A stretch of 41,238 nucleotides of DNA, from the NCBI RefSeq assembly GCF_001644025.1, contig NZ_LUUK01000200.1, positions 1 to 41,238 of the forward strand, written 5' to 3'. Under the pieces are notes generated by a model. That model did no database searches. It was not told where the DNA came from and saw nothing but the letters and a program-made list of their open reading frames with translations. This document shows, piece by piece, positions 16,724-25,258 of the stretch (positions within the stretch are counted from its first letter, which is position 1; the number at the start of each line of letters is the position of its first letter). The DNA is from Methylomonas koyamae. GTDB lineage: Bacteria > Pseudomonadota > Gammaproteobacteria > Methylococcales > Methylomonadaceae. Both the position numbers and the translations under genes were made by a program.

Positions 16724-17506
16724 ATGTTGAAAAAATCCCTGTTTACCGTTCTCGTCGGCTTACTGAGCGCATGCGCCACCAGTCCTACCGGCAGGAGCCA
16801 ATTCATTTACATGCCCGACAATCAGGTCGATCAAATGGGCTTGCAAGCCTTCGACAGTATGAAGAGCAAAAATCCGATCAGCCGCAACGCCGATTACAAC
16901 CAGTTTGCGCAATGCGTTGCACTCGACCTGACCCAGCAAACCGGCGGACAGTGGGAAGTCGTGGTCTTCGAAGACGAAACCCTGAACGCGTTCGCCCTGC
17001 CCGGCAACAAGATCGGCGTTCACACCGGTCTGATCAAGCTAGTCGACAATCAAGACCAATTGGCGGCGGTAATCGGCCACGAAATCGGTCATGTGCTCTC
17101 CCGCCACAGCAACGAACGCTTGTCGCAAGAGACTGCGGTCAGTACCGGACTCTCGATGGTTCAAGCGGTTACCCAACCGCAGACGGCGCTCGGCCAGACG
17201 GCCTTGGGTCTACTCGGCGTCGGTGCCCAATACGGCGTGCTGCTACCTTATAGCCGGGTTCACGAAACCGAGGCCGATACGATAGGTTTGGATTTGATGG
17301 CTAAAGCCGGCTTCGATCCCCGCCAAAGCATCAATCTATGGAAAAAAATGGACCAAGCCTCGCAAGGCGGCCAGCCTATCGAGTTCATGTCCACGCACCC
17401 ATCGCACGGTAGCCGCATCGACAATTTGAACCAACACATGAACCACGCTGTTCAACTTCAGCAACAAGCTAGAAGTCAGGGCAAACAACCGCACTGCACC
17501 AAATAA
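16724..17506 (+). CDS. Lipoprotein M48 metalloprotease (LoiP/YcaL-like)
   Basis: This is a 260-residue protein with a lipoprotein signal; the lipobox LLSAC puts the lipidated Cys at 17. The zinc motif HEIGH spans residues 119-123, and the third ligand is the Glu in ETEADTIGLDLM. A central FALPGNKIGVHTGLI segment and the late THPSHGSRI segment are typical of this family. It should be a periplasmic protease held in the outer or inner membrane, removing damaged envelope proteins, like LoiP of E. coli. It has no TPR domain, unlike BepA. The stop codon TAA overlaps the ATG of dapC by one base, so the two genes are translationally coupled even though their functions look unrelated. Confidence 0.93.
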   Translation: MLKKSLFTVLVGLLSACATSPTGRSQFIYMPDNQVDQMGLQAFDSMKSKNPISRNADYNQFAQCVALDLTQQTGGQWEVVVFEDETLNAFALPGNKIGVHTGLIKLVDNQDQLAAVIGHEIGHVLSRHSNERLSQETAVSTGLSMVQAVTQPQTALGQTALGLLGVGAQYGVLLPYSRVHETEADTIGLDLMAKAGFDPRQSINLWKKMDQASQGGQPIEFMSTHPSHGSRIDNLNQHMNHAVQLQQQARSQGKQPHCTK

Positions 17507-18708
17507 TGAATCCGTATTTGTCTCAACTGCACCCCTATCCGTTCGAGAAGCTGGCTGCGTTAAAAAACGGCGTTGTGTCCCCTAGCGATCAACCCCATAT
17601 TGCGCTGTCTATCGGCGAACCCAAACACGCCACGCCGCACTTCATCCAGGAAGCCCTGCTGCGTCATCTGCACGGGCTGACCCAGTATCCGACCACCAAG
17701 GGCTTGCCGGAATTGCGTCAGGCGATTGCCGAGTGGACTTGCCGACGCTTCGCGATTCCGGCCGGCGGCGTCGATCCCGAGACTCAGGTACTGCCGGTCA
17801 ACGGCACCCGCGAGGCCTTATTCTCACTGGCACAGGCTGTGATCGATCCCGCCGCCAAGCCGGTGGTGATCATGCCCAATCCTTTCTACCAGATCTACGA
17901 AGGTGCGGCCTTGCTGGCCGGCGCCGAACCGTATTATCTGAACACCACCGAGGAAAACAGCTATCTCCCGGATTTCGACAGCGTGCCGGAAGCGATCTGG
18001 CAGCGCTGCCAGCTGATTTTCATCTGTTCGCCCGGCAATCCGACCGGCACGGTGCTGAGCGAGAGTGACCATCTGAAACTGCTGGCGCTGGCCGAAAAGT
18101 ACGACTTTGTCATCGCCTCCGATGAGTGCTACACCGAACTCTACGACGACGAGGCCAATCCGCCACAAGGCCTGCTGCAAAGCGCCTACGCAGACGGTAA
18201 TATCGATTTTAAACGCTGCGTGATCTTCCAAAGCCTGTCCAAGCGCTCCAACGCGCCTGGCCTGCGCTCCGGTTTCGTCGCTGGCGACGCCGAGGTGTTG
18301 AAACAGTATTTCAAATACCGCACCTACCACGGCTGCCCGATGCCGGTGCCGACCCAACACGCCAGCATCGCCGCCTGGAACGACGAGGAACACGTCAAAC
18401 ACAACCGCCAGTTGTACCGCGACAAGTTCACCGCCTTCATCGATATTTTAAAAGACGTCTGCGAGATCAGCCGGCCGCCGGCCAGCTTCTATGTCTGGCT
18501 GAAGACACCAATTGATGACTGTGAATTTGCTAAACAATTGTTTGCCCAGCAGAACATTACGGTGTTACCGGGAAGTTATTTGTCGCGCGACAGCGGCGGC
18601 ATTAATCCCGGTGCCTACCATGTCCGTATCGCCTTGGTTGCGCCTATCGAGGAATGTGTCGAGGCGGCGCAACGCATTAAAGTTTTTCTCAATGAAAACA
18701 CCGCGTAG
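17506..18708 (+). CDS. dapC: Succinyldiaminopimelate transaminase DapC
   Basis: This 400-residue protein is a class I/II PLP aminotransferase. The PLP Lys is Lys246 in SLSKRSN, and the end contains the phosphate-binding Arg in YHVRIAL. The N-terminal segment (MNPYLSQLHPYPFEKLAALK) and SIGEPKHATP are characteristic of the DapC type. It moves an amino group from glutamate to N-succinyl-2-amino-6-oxopimelate in lysine and meso-diaminopimelate synthesis. dapD, which makes the preceding intermediate, is next on the same strand, 93 bases away. The TAG stop lies inside the left arm of a palindromic repeat. Confidence 0.93.
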   Translation: MNPYLSQLHPYPFEKLAALKNGVVSPSDQPHIALSIGEPKHATPHFIQEALLRHLHGLTQYPTTKGLPELRQAIAEWTCRRFAIPAGGVDPETQVLPVNGTREALFSLAQAVIDPAAKPVVIMPNPFYQIYEGAALLAGAEPYYLNTTEENSYLPDFDSVPEAIWQRCQLIFICSPGNPTGTVLSESDHLKLLALAEKYDFVIASDECYTELYDDEANPPQGLLQSAYADGNIDFKRCVIFQSLSKRSNAPGLRSGFVAGDAEVLKQYFKYRTYHGCPMPVPTQHASIAAWNDEEHVKHNRQLYRDKFTAFIDILKDVCEISRPPASFYVWLKTPIDDCEFAKQLFAQQNITVLPGSYLSRDSGGINPGAYHVRIALVAPIEECVEAAQRIKVFLNENTA

Positions 18709-18771
18709 GATGTGCTGAACAACGTGAAGCGTATCGCGAACGATGCGCCTCCTTACGTCGGCATATCCTAC
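18705..18771. repeat. Palindromic repeat element across the dapC stop codon
   Basis: GTAGGATGTGC at 18705-18715 pairs with GCATATCCTAC at 18761-18771 (ten of eleven positions plus one G-T wobble). An inner stem of GCGTATCG and CGATGCGC flanks CGAA. The sequence style (GTAGGATG, TGCTGAAC, GTGAAGCG) is that of the dispersed palindromic repeats common in gammaproteobacterial genomes. The dapC stop codon lies in the left arm. There is only one copy in this window. Confidence 0.6.
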
Positions 18772-18801
18772 ATTTGTTTAATCCTTAAACTTAAGAAAAC
18801 C

Positions 18802-19620
18802 ATGTCAAACCTGGAAACCATCATCAACGACGCCTTCGAAAACCGCGCCGAAATCAGCCCGTCCACCGTCTCATCGGAAGTTCGCTACGCGGTCGCCACC
18901 GCATTGAACATGCTGGACAAGGGCGAAGCGCGCGTTGCCGAGAAAAAAGACGGCGACTGGGTCACCAACCAGTGGCTGAAAAAAGCCGTGCTGCTGTCGT
19001 TCCGCATCAACGAAAACAAAGTCATCGAGAGCGGCGACGTGCGCTATTACGACAAAGTGCCGACCAAATTCGGTCAATACAGCGAAGCCGATTTTGCTCA
19101 AGCCGGCGTCCGCGTGGTGCCCAACGCAGTAGCCCGTTACGGTTCCTACATTGCACCCGGTGCGATCCTGATGCCGTCCTACGTCAACATCGGCGCTTAC
19201 GTCGATAGCGGCACGATGGTCGATACTTGGGTAACGGTCGGGTCTTGCGCACAAATCGGTAAAAACGTGCATTTATCCGGCGGCGTCGGCATCGGCGGCG
19301 TGTTGGAACCCTTGCAAGCCAACCCGACCATCATCGGCGATAACTGCTTCATCGGCGCCCGCTCCGAAATCGTCGAAGGCGTGATCGTCGAAGACAACTG
19401 TGTGGTCTCGATGGGTGTCTACATCGGCCAAAGCACCAAGATCTTCAACCGGATGACCGGTGAAGTCAGCTACGGTCGCATCCCGGCCGGCTCCGTGGTC
19501 GTTTCCGGTAACCTGCCATCCAAAGACGGCAGCCACAGCTTGTATTGCGCGGTGATCATCAAACAAGTAGACGAGAAAACCCGTAGCAAAACCGGGATTA
19601 ATGAGCTGTTGCGGGATTGA
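18802..19620 (+). CDS. dapD: Tetrahydrodipicolinate N-succinyltransferase DapD
   Basis: The protein has 272 residues, as usual for DapD. I chose the ATG at 18802 because [20 protein letters not shown] is the normal N-terminus; the longer frame runs into the upstream repeat. An N-terminal helical domain (to about 105) is followed by a left-handed beta-helix of hexapeptide repeats ([46 protein letters not shown]) and a C-terminal strand region. It transfers succinate from succinyl-CoA to tetrahydrodipicolinate in the cytoplasm, the step that commits to the succinylase branch of lysine and diaminopimelate synthesis. The upstream ribosome site is weak (AAGAAA). Confidence 0.97.
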   Translation: MSNLETIINDAFENRAEISPSTVSSEVRYAVATALNMLDKGEARVAEKKDGDWVTNQWLKKAVLLSFRINENKVIESGDVRYYDKVPTKFGQYSEADFAQAGVRVVPNAVARYGSYIAPGAILMPSYVNIGAYVDSGTMVDTWVTVGSCAQIGKNVHLSGGVGIGGVLEPLQANPTIIGDNCFIGARSEIVEGVIVEDNCVVSMGVYIGQSTKIFNRMTGEVSYGRIPAGSVVVSGNLPSKDGSHSLYCAVIIKQVDEKTRSKTGINELLRD

Positions 19621-19644
19621 TCGTCCTCGGTACTAAACTTTCTC

Positions 19645-19680
19645 CCGTGCGCCTCACGCGTTAAGATACGAAGCGCACGG
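19645..19680. terminator. Inverted repeat after dapD
   Basis: CCGTGCGC and GCGCACGG are perfect 8-base arms with a 20-base spacer, starting 24 bases after the dapD stop. There is no T-run. It may be a dapD terminator or another dispersed palindromic repeat. Confidence 0.4.
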
Positions 19681-19788
19681 ACATCGATTGGGACTCCAAC
19701 TGGAATACAAAGTGGGACAGCCGAATCCCAGCCATATAGACCAAACAGCATTTTTTAATCCGAATGCCAAATACTTTAAGGAATAGTC

Positions 19789-20763
19789 ATGCGGGTAGCG
19801 ATCTTAGCGAAAAACGATTTTCGTAGTCCGCGATTTTTGGCCGAAAGCCTGACCCGAATGCTAACTAAGCTGGGTGTGGAGTTTGGCTACTTCCCGAATG
19901 CACTCGCGCAATTGGAAGCGATGTCTGAACGAGGCGCATCGACCCGGCATCGTTTCAAAGCAATTTGGGCGGATTTGCAAGGCATCACCAACACCTTACG
20001 TAGCTTTGACATTATCATCGTATCCGACACGATAGGAATCTTAGGCCGCCCACAAATCCTCCGCCCACTAAAACAACTCGACAAACCATTATTGTTCTAC
20101 GAGGTTTTCGCTTACCAAGGCGCCCAATTTTGGCGGGACAAATTCGGGCCTACGGCACACCATATATTCGACGGATTGTTGACGGTTAGCGGCATTCACG
20201 ACATCGAACCATTAACAGATCGCCCGATATTCGAAATCGGTCTGGACATCACGCCACAAGCGGCTTTCTTAGCACAGCGACCTTTGACGGCAATGATCGA
20301 TTTTCCTCGAGAAGGTTACACTGCAGCGCGGCAGACCCAGCTGGAAGCACTTCAAACCCTAAATATTCCGGCTCTGGAATTGCGAGGTGAATACACTTTT
20401 AGCGAAATCGAAGCCATTTACGCCCAAGTGGGTGTCGCTTTCGTCGCATTTCCAGAGGCCTTTGGCTTACCGATCGTACAAATCCAATATCAAGGTGGAT
20501 ATATCGCCAGCCCTGCTGCAAGTTGGGTTAAACGCCACTCCTTACTTTCGAACGGTCGCGTCTATCTCGAGGACAGCGACCGGAAATCATTCTCCAATAA
20601 TTTTTTGATTTACGGTTCCAAAGACGAGTTGATCGAACAGCTAATCTCAATTAAAAACAATTACGACCCTTGGGCCGTCAGACAAACCATCCTAGAACAA
20701 CAACCCCAATATATCCACGGCAATTTGAATGCTCTTTGCCGAGCCTTAAAATCCTGTATTTAG
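19789..20763 (+). CDS. Unknown protein, possibly glycosyltransferase-like
   Basis: The 324-residue protein has no signal peptide or membrane segment. The ATG has AAGGAA upstream. The N-terminus MRVAILAKNDFRSPRFLAES and a DIIIVSDTIG strand look like a Rossmann-type half. The second half includes FPEAFGLPIVQ, reminiscent of the EAFGLP nucleotide-sugar binding segment of GT-B (GT4-type) glycosyltransferases. This is the only hint; I do not recognise the family. Its GC content is visibly lower than that of the dap genes, and it lies in a region of long non-coding gaps, which suggests transfer. A role in surface glycan synthesis is possible but unproven. Confidence 0.7.
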   Translation: MRVAILAKNDFRSPRFLAESLTRMLTKLGVEFGYFPNALAQLEAMSERGASTRHRFKAIWADLQGITNTLRSFDIIIVSDTIGILGRPQILRPLKQLDKPLLFYEVFAYQGAQFWRDKFGPTAHHIFDGLLTVSGIHDIEPLTDRPIFEIGLDITPQAAFLAQRPLTAMIDFPREGYTAARQTQLEALQTLNIPALELRGEYTFSEIEAIYAQVGVAFVAFPEAFGLPIVQIQYQGGYIASPAASWVKRHSLLSNGRVYLEDSDRKSFSNNFLIYGSKDELIEQLISIKNNYDPWAVRQTILEQQPQYIHGNLNALCRALKSCI

Positions 20764-21106
20764 TATTCATTCAGCGTGATTTAAAAATAAAACTTGACAG
20801 GCTTTTCATAAAGAAGCCATTTCAAGACGGCGTCGTCTGAAAGGCAAGAAATCCACTGTTTACTCGAGCATATCGCATGTACATAGTTTAACCTTGCTTG
20901 CGCGATTGCCTAGCCATTCGTTACCGTAAGCTACATGAAAACCAACCTCGAAGGCTAAATTCGGCTTTTCAAACCGGCCTTATAATCACCAATTCAACAC
21001 CTGCCAGGGCTTCATCTTGACGGTCGACAACATTGCCCTGGATGCCACGACCAAAAAAGTGCGGCGATTACTCGCCTTTCCTTTTCGCTTCCCAGCAATT
21101 AAGCGA
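20764..21106. other. AT-rich gap of 343 bases without a recognised gene
   Basis: The first 60 bases are only about one third GC. A small stem GGCTT/AAGCC near 20801-20819 could be a weak terminator for the preceding gene. A frame from about 20950 continues open into the antisense of the next gene, but it lacks a start codon and resembles nothing I know. CCAGGGC and GCCCTGG near 21006-21043 form an inverted repeat. Confidence 0.5.
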
Positions 21107-21823
21107 CTATTTCAGAAAACCCAATCGTTCCGCGTGAATTGTAAATGTCATCGCAAATTCCTCACCCTCGCTTAGGCTAAACGGTGCAGGTAAACCATCC
21201 GCGCCGAAACGACAACCGATGATAGGCTCGATGCAAACATACTCGGTACTTTTATCGCTCCACACGCCATACGCCAAACACAGCCCTTCCCGTAGCGGTG
21301 ACAAACCACAGGTCATTGCCACGGTATAATCGGCGGTACGAATTGTTGCCGGCTCCGCCAACGATGCCGCGTGGTGAACTTGCAGTTGATCGTGCGGCAT
21401 CTCCGCGATGTCGATGTGCTCGGCGCCGATGTCGATAACACTGCCCGGCGAGACCGAAAAATAGGGATGAAACCCCGGCCGGATCCAAGCAATATCGGAT
21501 AACGCTCGAATACGACAGGAGACCGTCAAGACTTTTCCGCCCAATCCGGCGTGCTCCGTCCAATCGGTGATCACTTCGACCTTGCCCCAATCGGTTTCGG
21601 CCGTGCCAGCCAAAGTTTTCCGGTGCGGCAAGGTGTTATCACAAGGGGTAATTCGGTATTCGCCATGTTTGATGGCAAACGGCGGCGGCAACGCTTCGAA
21701 ATTCGGTATACATAAATAAACACCTCCACGCGAACCGCCATCCTGTTTATTCTGCAATGGGGCAATAACATCGGTGTCTTCCAACGGCCAATCGATTAAT
21801 GTGCCTGTATCGTTAAAGTTCAT
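21107..21823 (-). CDS. Aldose 1-epimerase-family protein
   Basis: The protein has 238 residues, shorter than typical galactose mutarotases (about 290-340). It keeps the family's RPGFHPYFSV segment with the catalytic-type His, and EYVCIEPIIG, which fits the region of the catalytic Glu. GEYRITPC and LSEGEEFAMTFTI also fit the fold. It probably interconverts the anomers of a hexose or hexose phosphate in the cytoplasm; the substrate is unknown. No sugar operon is nearby. The start codon has only a distant AAGGAT as a ribosome site. It lies alone, on the opposite strand to its neighbours, in the AT-richer part of the window. Confidence 0.8.
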   Translation of the reverse strand: MNFNDTGTLIDWPLEDTDVIAPLQNKQDGGSRGGVYLCIPNFEALPPPFAIKHGEYRITPCDNTLPHRKTLAGTAETDWGKVEVITDWTEHAGLGGKVLTVSCRIRALSDIAWIRPGFHPYFSVSPGSVIDIGAEHIDIAEMPHDQLQVHHAASLAEPATIRTADYTVAMTCGLSPLREGLCLAYGVWSDKSTEYVCIEPIIGCRFGADGLPAPFSLSEGEEFAMTFTIHAERLGFLK

Positions 21824-22137
21824 AGTTAACAGCGCATCCTTTTCTAAGGTGTAATAAATTCAATCTTATAGCAATAATAAACAATGACTCCGCCAACCCA
21901 TTCGAAATGTCCGGCAAATTAAGAAATCCAAAGCCTTGCATTTTTTACGGGGTTATTTTTTATTCTCGGTGCCGCGCGAAAGAGTTGCGTGAGGGTTCCG
22001 GGATGTTCCGGTCACGGAAAAGCGTAATTAATGCGACCAAAATGAGACACACTTTCTCAATGTCAATTTACCGGCCAGATCCATCCCGGCTCTGAAAGAA
22101 TCACAATAGTAAAAACCGATTCAAACAAACCCCATAA
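21824..22137. other. Gap of 314 bases without a recognised gene
   Basis: Short open frames of about 60 codons exist but look non-coding. Small palindromes such as CCGG-GATGTT-CCGG occur near 22000. The sequence leads directly into the gene remnant that follows, so it may be decayed coding DNA. Confidence 0.45.
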
Positions 22138-22467
22138 AATAAAAACTTAAAATCGGAATGTTACGCTCAATATCGACAGGATAAACACCAAAAACCGTGG
22201 CAACAGGTATTATTCGAGGCTGAATGGTTTTCCGAATATTCCATTTACGGCATCTATGTTGAAGAGATTCTAAAACCCGCTAATATTCGCTTAATGACGA
22301 CTCCGATTTATCAAGGCATCTGGAGTCAACAAGATTTCGAAAACCTCATTGCCGGAAATCTGCAACTCGACCCATCCGTGGTGTGTATAGCCGTGCAATC
22401 GAATTTATCGATAGCTCCGGAGGAGTATAGCGATCGACTTGACGACTTTCTTCGACATCAACAATAA
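22138..22467 (+). pseudogene. C-terminal remnant of a glycan-related gene
   Basis: An open frame of 109 codons begins after a stop at 22135 and ends with TAA at 22465-22467. It has no usable start: the first ATG is near the middle. The translation is protein-like (EAEWFSEYSIYGIYVEEI, then TPIYQGIWSQQDFENLIAG), with a hydrophobic pattern and codon use unlike a random frame. The FSEYxxYGxY segment recalls, from memory, sugar-transfer or capsule proteins of the DUF6492 type. The N-terminal part seems to have been deleted or lost. It may be a relic of the same glycan locus as the gene at 19789. Confidence 0.55.
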
Positions 22468-22531
22468 GCGGTATTCACTCGACGCTGTCGAAGACTTGCA
22501 AACGCCTGAACCCAACCGGGTTGGTCGAGAA

Positions 22532-24769
22532 TTAGCCAACCTTAGCCAACATAGTCTCGAAATCCGCTACGCTCAACGGCTTGGCAAACCAATAGCCCTG
22601 GGCGAAATCGCAGCCGGCCGCGCTTAACAAGTCTCGCTGTTCTCGAGTTTCGACGCCCTCGGCTATCACTTGCATCCCCAAGCGGTGCGCCATCGTCACG
22701 ATGGCTTCGCAGAGTACCAGATCGCTGGAGTCCGGCGCCAGATTACGGACAAACGATTGGTCGATTTTCAAGTAATCGATGTCGAACTTTTTTAAATACG
22801 ACAACGATGAATAACCGGTACCGAAGTCGTCGATCGCTACTTGGATACCGGCATCCCGAAACGCCAATAGTTTGTTTGAAACCTGCTCGTCCGCATCCAG
22901 CAGCAAGCCTTCGGTGATCTCGACCACGATGCTGTGCCCGGATAAACCCAAGCCGACCAAATACCCCACCCAGTCTTCGTCACCCTTGAATTGCAGCGGC
23001 GACTTGTTCACGCTGATTTGAAAATCGGCGCCATACGCGGCTTGCCAGGCCGCGACCTGTTCGACCGCGCGCTCGAACACCCAGCCGCCTATCTCCCGGA
23101 TCAAGCGGGTTTCCTCCGCCAGTGGAATGAATTCGGCCGGACTGATGAACCCGCGTTGCGGATGTTGCCAACGGATCAAGGCCTCGGCCTTGCGAATTCG
23201 CCCGGTCGCTAGCTCGACAATAGGCTGATAAACCAAATGAAATTGATCGCGCACCAAGGCCTCGCGCAAATCGCTGGAAGTCCTGGAACGATGTTCGGCG
23301 GCGATTTGCAGGGCTGGCGTAAAATAGCGCCAGGCATTGCGCCCCTGGTTCTTGGCGGCGTACATGGCCTGATCGGCATATTTCAGCAGAGCGTCGATGC
23401 CGACGGCATCGTCCGGGAACAGGGCGATACCGATACTGGCGGACAGATAACTGGCGGCCCCATCCAGCACGAAAGGCGCGGCCAATGTATCCAAAAACGT
23501 TTGCGCGGTTTGCTCGACGCATGCGTTGTCGGCAATGTCGGGCAAGATCAACGTGAACTCGTCGCCGCCCAACCGAGCCAATACGCTATTTTGACCGGCA
23601 CAAGCCTGCAAACGCTCGCCGGCGGCCTTTAGCAGAGCGTCGCCATAGGCATGGCCAACCGTGTCGTTGACTTCCTTAAAATGATCCAGATCGATCAACA
23701 GCAACGCCAACCGGCCTCCGTTGTGGAGGGCCGCTTTGATCGCTTGTTCCAGACGGTCGTAAAAACGGTTGCGGTTCGGCAAGCCGGTCAACGCATCGTA
23801 ATTCGCTTGCCGCCAAATGATTTCATCACTACGTTTCTTGTCGCTGAGGTCGGAAAAGATGCCCAGATAGTGACCCAGCTTTCCGTCTCCGCCGTTGATC
23901 GCGGTAATGCTTAGCCATTCGGGATAAACCCGACCGTCGCGGGCTTTATTCCAGATTTCGCCTTGCCAATAACCGTTGGCGGCCAAGCTTTGCCACATTT
24001 TTTGGTAAAACGCGGGACCGTGCCGTCCAGCCGATAGCAGCGACGGATTCTTGCCCTTGACTTGGTCGAGCGCGTATCCGGTAATGCGGGTAAATGCTCG
24101 GTTGACCGAAACGATGCGGTTGCCGGCATCGGTGATCATGATCCCTTCGGTACTGTACTCGAACACCTTACCGGCCAGATGCAGCTGTTCATTGGCTCTG
24201 CGCTGCTCCAGCACGATGCCGACAATGAAAGCGCCGATTTCCAACAACTTGTGATGGAACGGGCTAGGCAGGCGATGTTCGAAGCTGGACAGCGCGAACG
24301 AACCGATCACCCGACCGCCCTTGCCTCGTATCGGCATCGACCAACAGGCACCGATGTTGAAATTGCAGGCCAGTTGGCGAAGGTCCTCCCAACGCGGGTC
24401 GGTATGGGTATTTTCGACGAAAACCGGTTCTCGCCGAAATACCGCGTTCCCGCAAGAACCCGCACCAGGTCCAGGTCGCAAACCGTTCAGTTGGGCGACG
24501 CCCTCGACCGGAACACTGGGCGCCGCGAACACGTGCAAACGTTGGCCTTCGTCGTCCAATAACATCACCGAAGCGACCGCATTGGGCAACAACTGCTCTT
24601 CCAGCAAACAAATTTGCCGACACACTTCGACGGCATCGTAACCCAGGGCCACCAACCGCAGAATATCCTGCTGCAATTGCAAGATACGGGCTTGATCGCC
24701 GCAATCTAATGCCATGTATTCGACACCTTGATTTGTTGCCTGAAATTCGCTGCCAGGATGGGTTTGCAT
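22532..24769 (-). CDS. GAF-PAS-GGDEF-EAL c-di-GMP enzyme
   Basis: The protein has 745 residues from the ATG at 24769, which has AAGGAG 15 bases upstream; an ATG at 24718 is also possible, and the longest frame (24934) has an unlikely N-terminus. Domains are GAF (about 25-190; GAGSCGNAVF is typical), PAS (about 195-310), GGDEF (about 320-480) and EAL (about 495-740). Both catalytic domains look intact: DLDHFKEVND and RLGGDEF for synthesis, and EALIRW, SVNKSPLQF, IDDFGTGYSS and EGVET for hydrolysis. The I-site RxxD is absent (GQNS). No membrane segment is visible, so it is cytosolic. It could make or degrade c-di-GMP depending on the GAF and PAS signals; in similar enzymes the GGDEF often controls the EAL. 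Confidence 0.93.
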   Translation of the reverse strand: MQTHPGSEFQATNQGVEYMALDCGDQARILQLQQDILRLVALGYDAVEVCRQICLLEEQLLPNAVASVMLLDDEGQRLHVFAAPSVPVEGVAQLNGLRPGPGAGSCGNAVFRREPVFVENTHTDPRWEDLRQLACNFNIGACWSMPIRGKGGRVIGSFALSSFEHRLPSPFHHKLLEIGAFIVGIVLEQRRANEQLHLAGKVFEYSTEGIMITDAGNRIVSVNRAFTRITGYALDQVKGKNPSLLSAGRHGPAFYQKMWQSLAANGYWQGEIWNKARDGRVYPEWLSITAINGGDGKLGHYLGIFSDLSDKKRSDEIIWRQANYDALTGLPNRNRFYDRLEQAIKAALHNGGRLALLLIDLDHFKEVNDTVGHAYGDALLKAAGERLQACAGQNSVLARLGGDEFTLILPDIADNACVEQTAQTFLDTLAAPFVLDGAASYLSASIGIALFPDDAVGIDALLKYADQAMYAAKNQGRNAWRYFTPALQIAAEHRSRTSSDLREALVRDQFHLVYQPIVELATGRIRKAEALIRWQHPQRGFISPAEFIPLAEETRLIREIGGWVFERAVEQVAAWQAAYGADFQISVNKSPLQFKGDEDWVGYLVGLGLSGHSIVVEITEGLLLDADEQVSNKLLAFRDAGIQVAIDDFGTGYSSLSYLKKFDIDYLKIDQSFVRNLAPDSSDLVLCEAIVTMAHRLGMQVIAEGVETREQRDLLSAAGCDFAQGYWFAKPLSVADFETMLAKVG

Positions 24770-25010
24770 GCTACTGTCGAGAGACTCCTTAACCGGCCGG
24801 CCAAGCGCCACAGCCTTATACCGGGCATTTTCGCATGATTTGTAGCGTTTTTTCGATATACCTCCGAAGGGTGGCTCCAAAAACGGGCAAGCGCCGCCAC
24901 CCGGAAAATGGTACTCTAGCGGCAATCTGTTCAAGGATTCTCGCCCGACGCACGGAGCGTCCCGCCAACAGCAAACATTCCTTTCCGATCAACTCAATTC
25001 GAATCTAGCC

Positions 25011-25253
25011 ATGGCCGAAAACATCTCCAATAACGCACTCATCCTCGCCCTGCTGTCGCTGAACGGCGAAATTGCAATTCAAAAAGACTATCTGGACTCC
25101 GGCGAAATCCCGGAAGACGAAGTCGCCGACGAGGAAGAAGTCCTCGACGACCTCGAACAAGCCTTCATGGAATTCGTCGACGTCTACAAAGCTCGCGCCA
25201 AGGCCGACGAAACCCTGCCTAGCCTGGAAGAATTGCTGGCCGGAGACGCCTGA
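25011..25253 (+). CDS. Small acidic protein of unknown function
   Basis: This 80-residue protein is strongly acidic; about a third of its residues are Asp or Glu, concentrated in a central run (EDEVADEEEVLDDLEQ). It is predicted to be largely helical, with no signal peptide, cysteine or recognisable domain. It lies five bases before yffB and is very likely cotranscribed with yffB and dapE. It could be a small regulator or adaptor; I do not recognise it. The ribosome site is weak. Confidence 0.75.
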   Translation: MAENISNNALILALLSLNGEIAIQKDYLDSGEIPEDEVADEEEVLDDLEQAFMEFVDVYKARAKADETLPSLEELLAGDA

Positions 25254-25258
25254 CAGCC

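Noticed and set aside
22030-22070. Possible IS21-type end (CCAAAATGAGACACACTTTC)
   Set aside because: Only a vague likeness to IS21 terminal repeats; no transposase remnant, partner end or target duplication is seen.
21907-22095. A 62-codon plus-strand frame in the gap after the epimerase-like gene
   Set aside because: No ribosome site and no recognisable motif; probably chance in decayed DNA.
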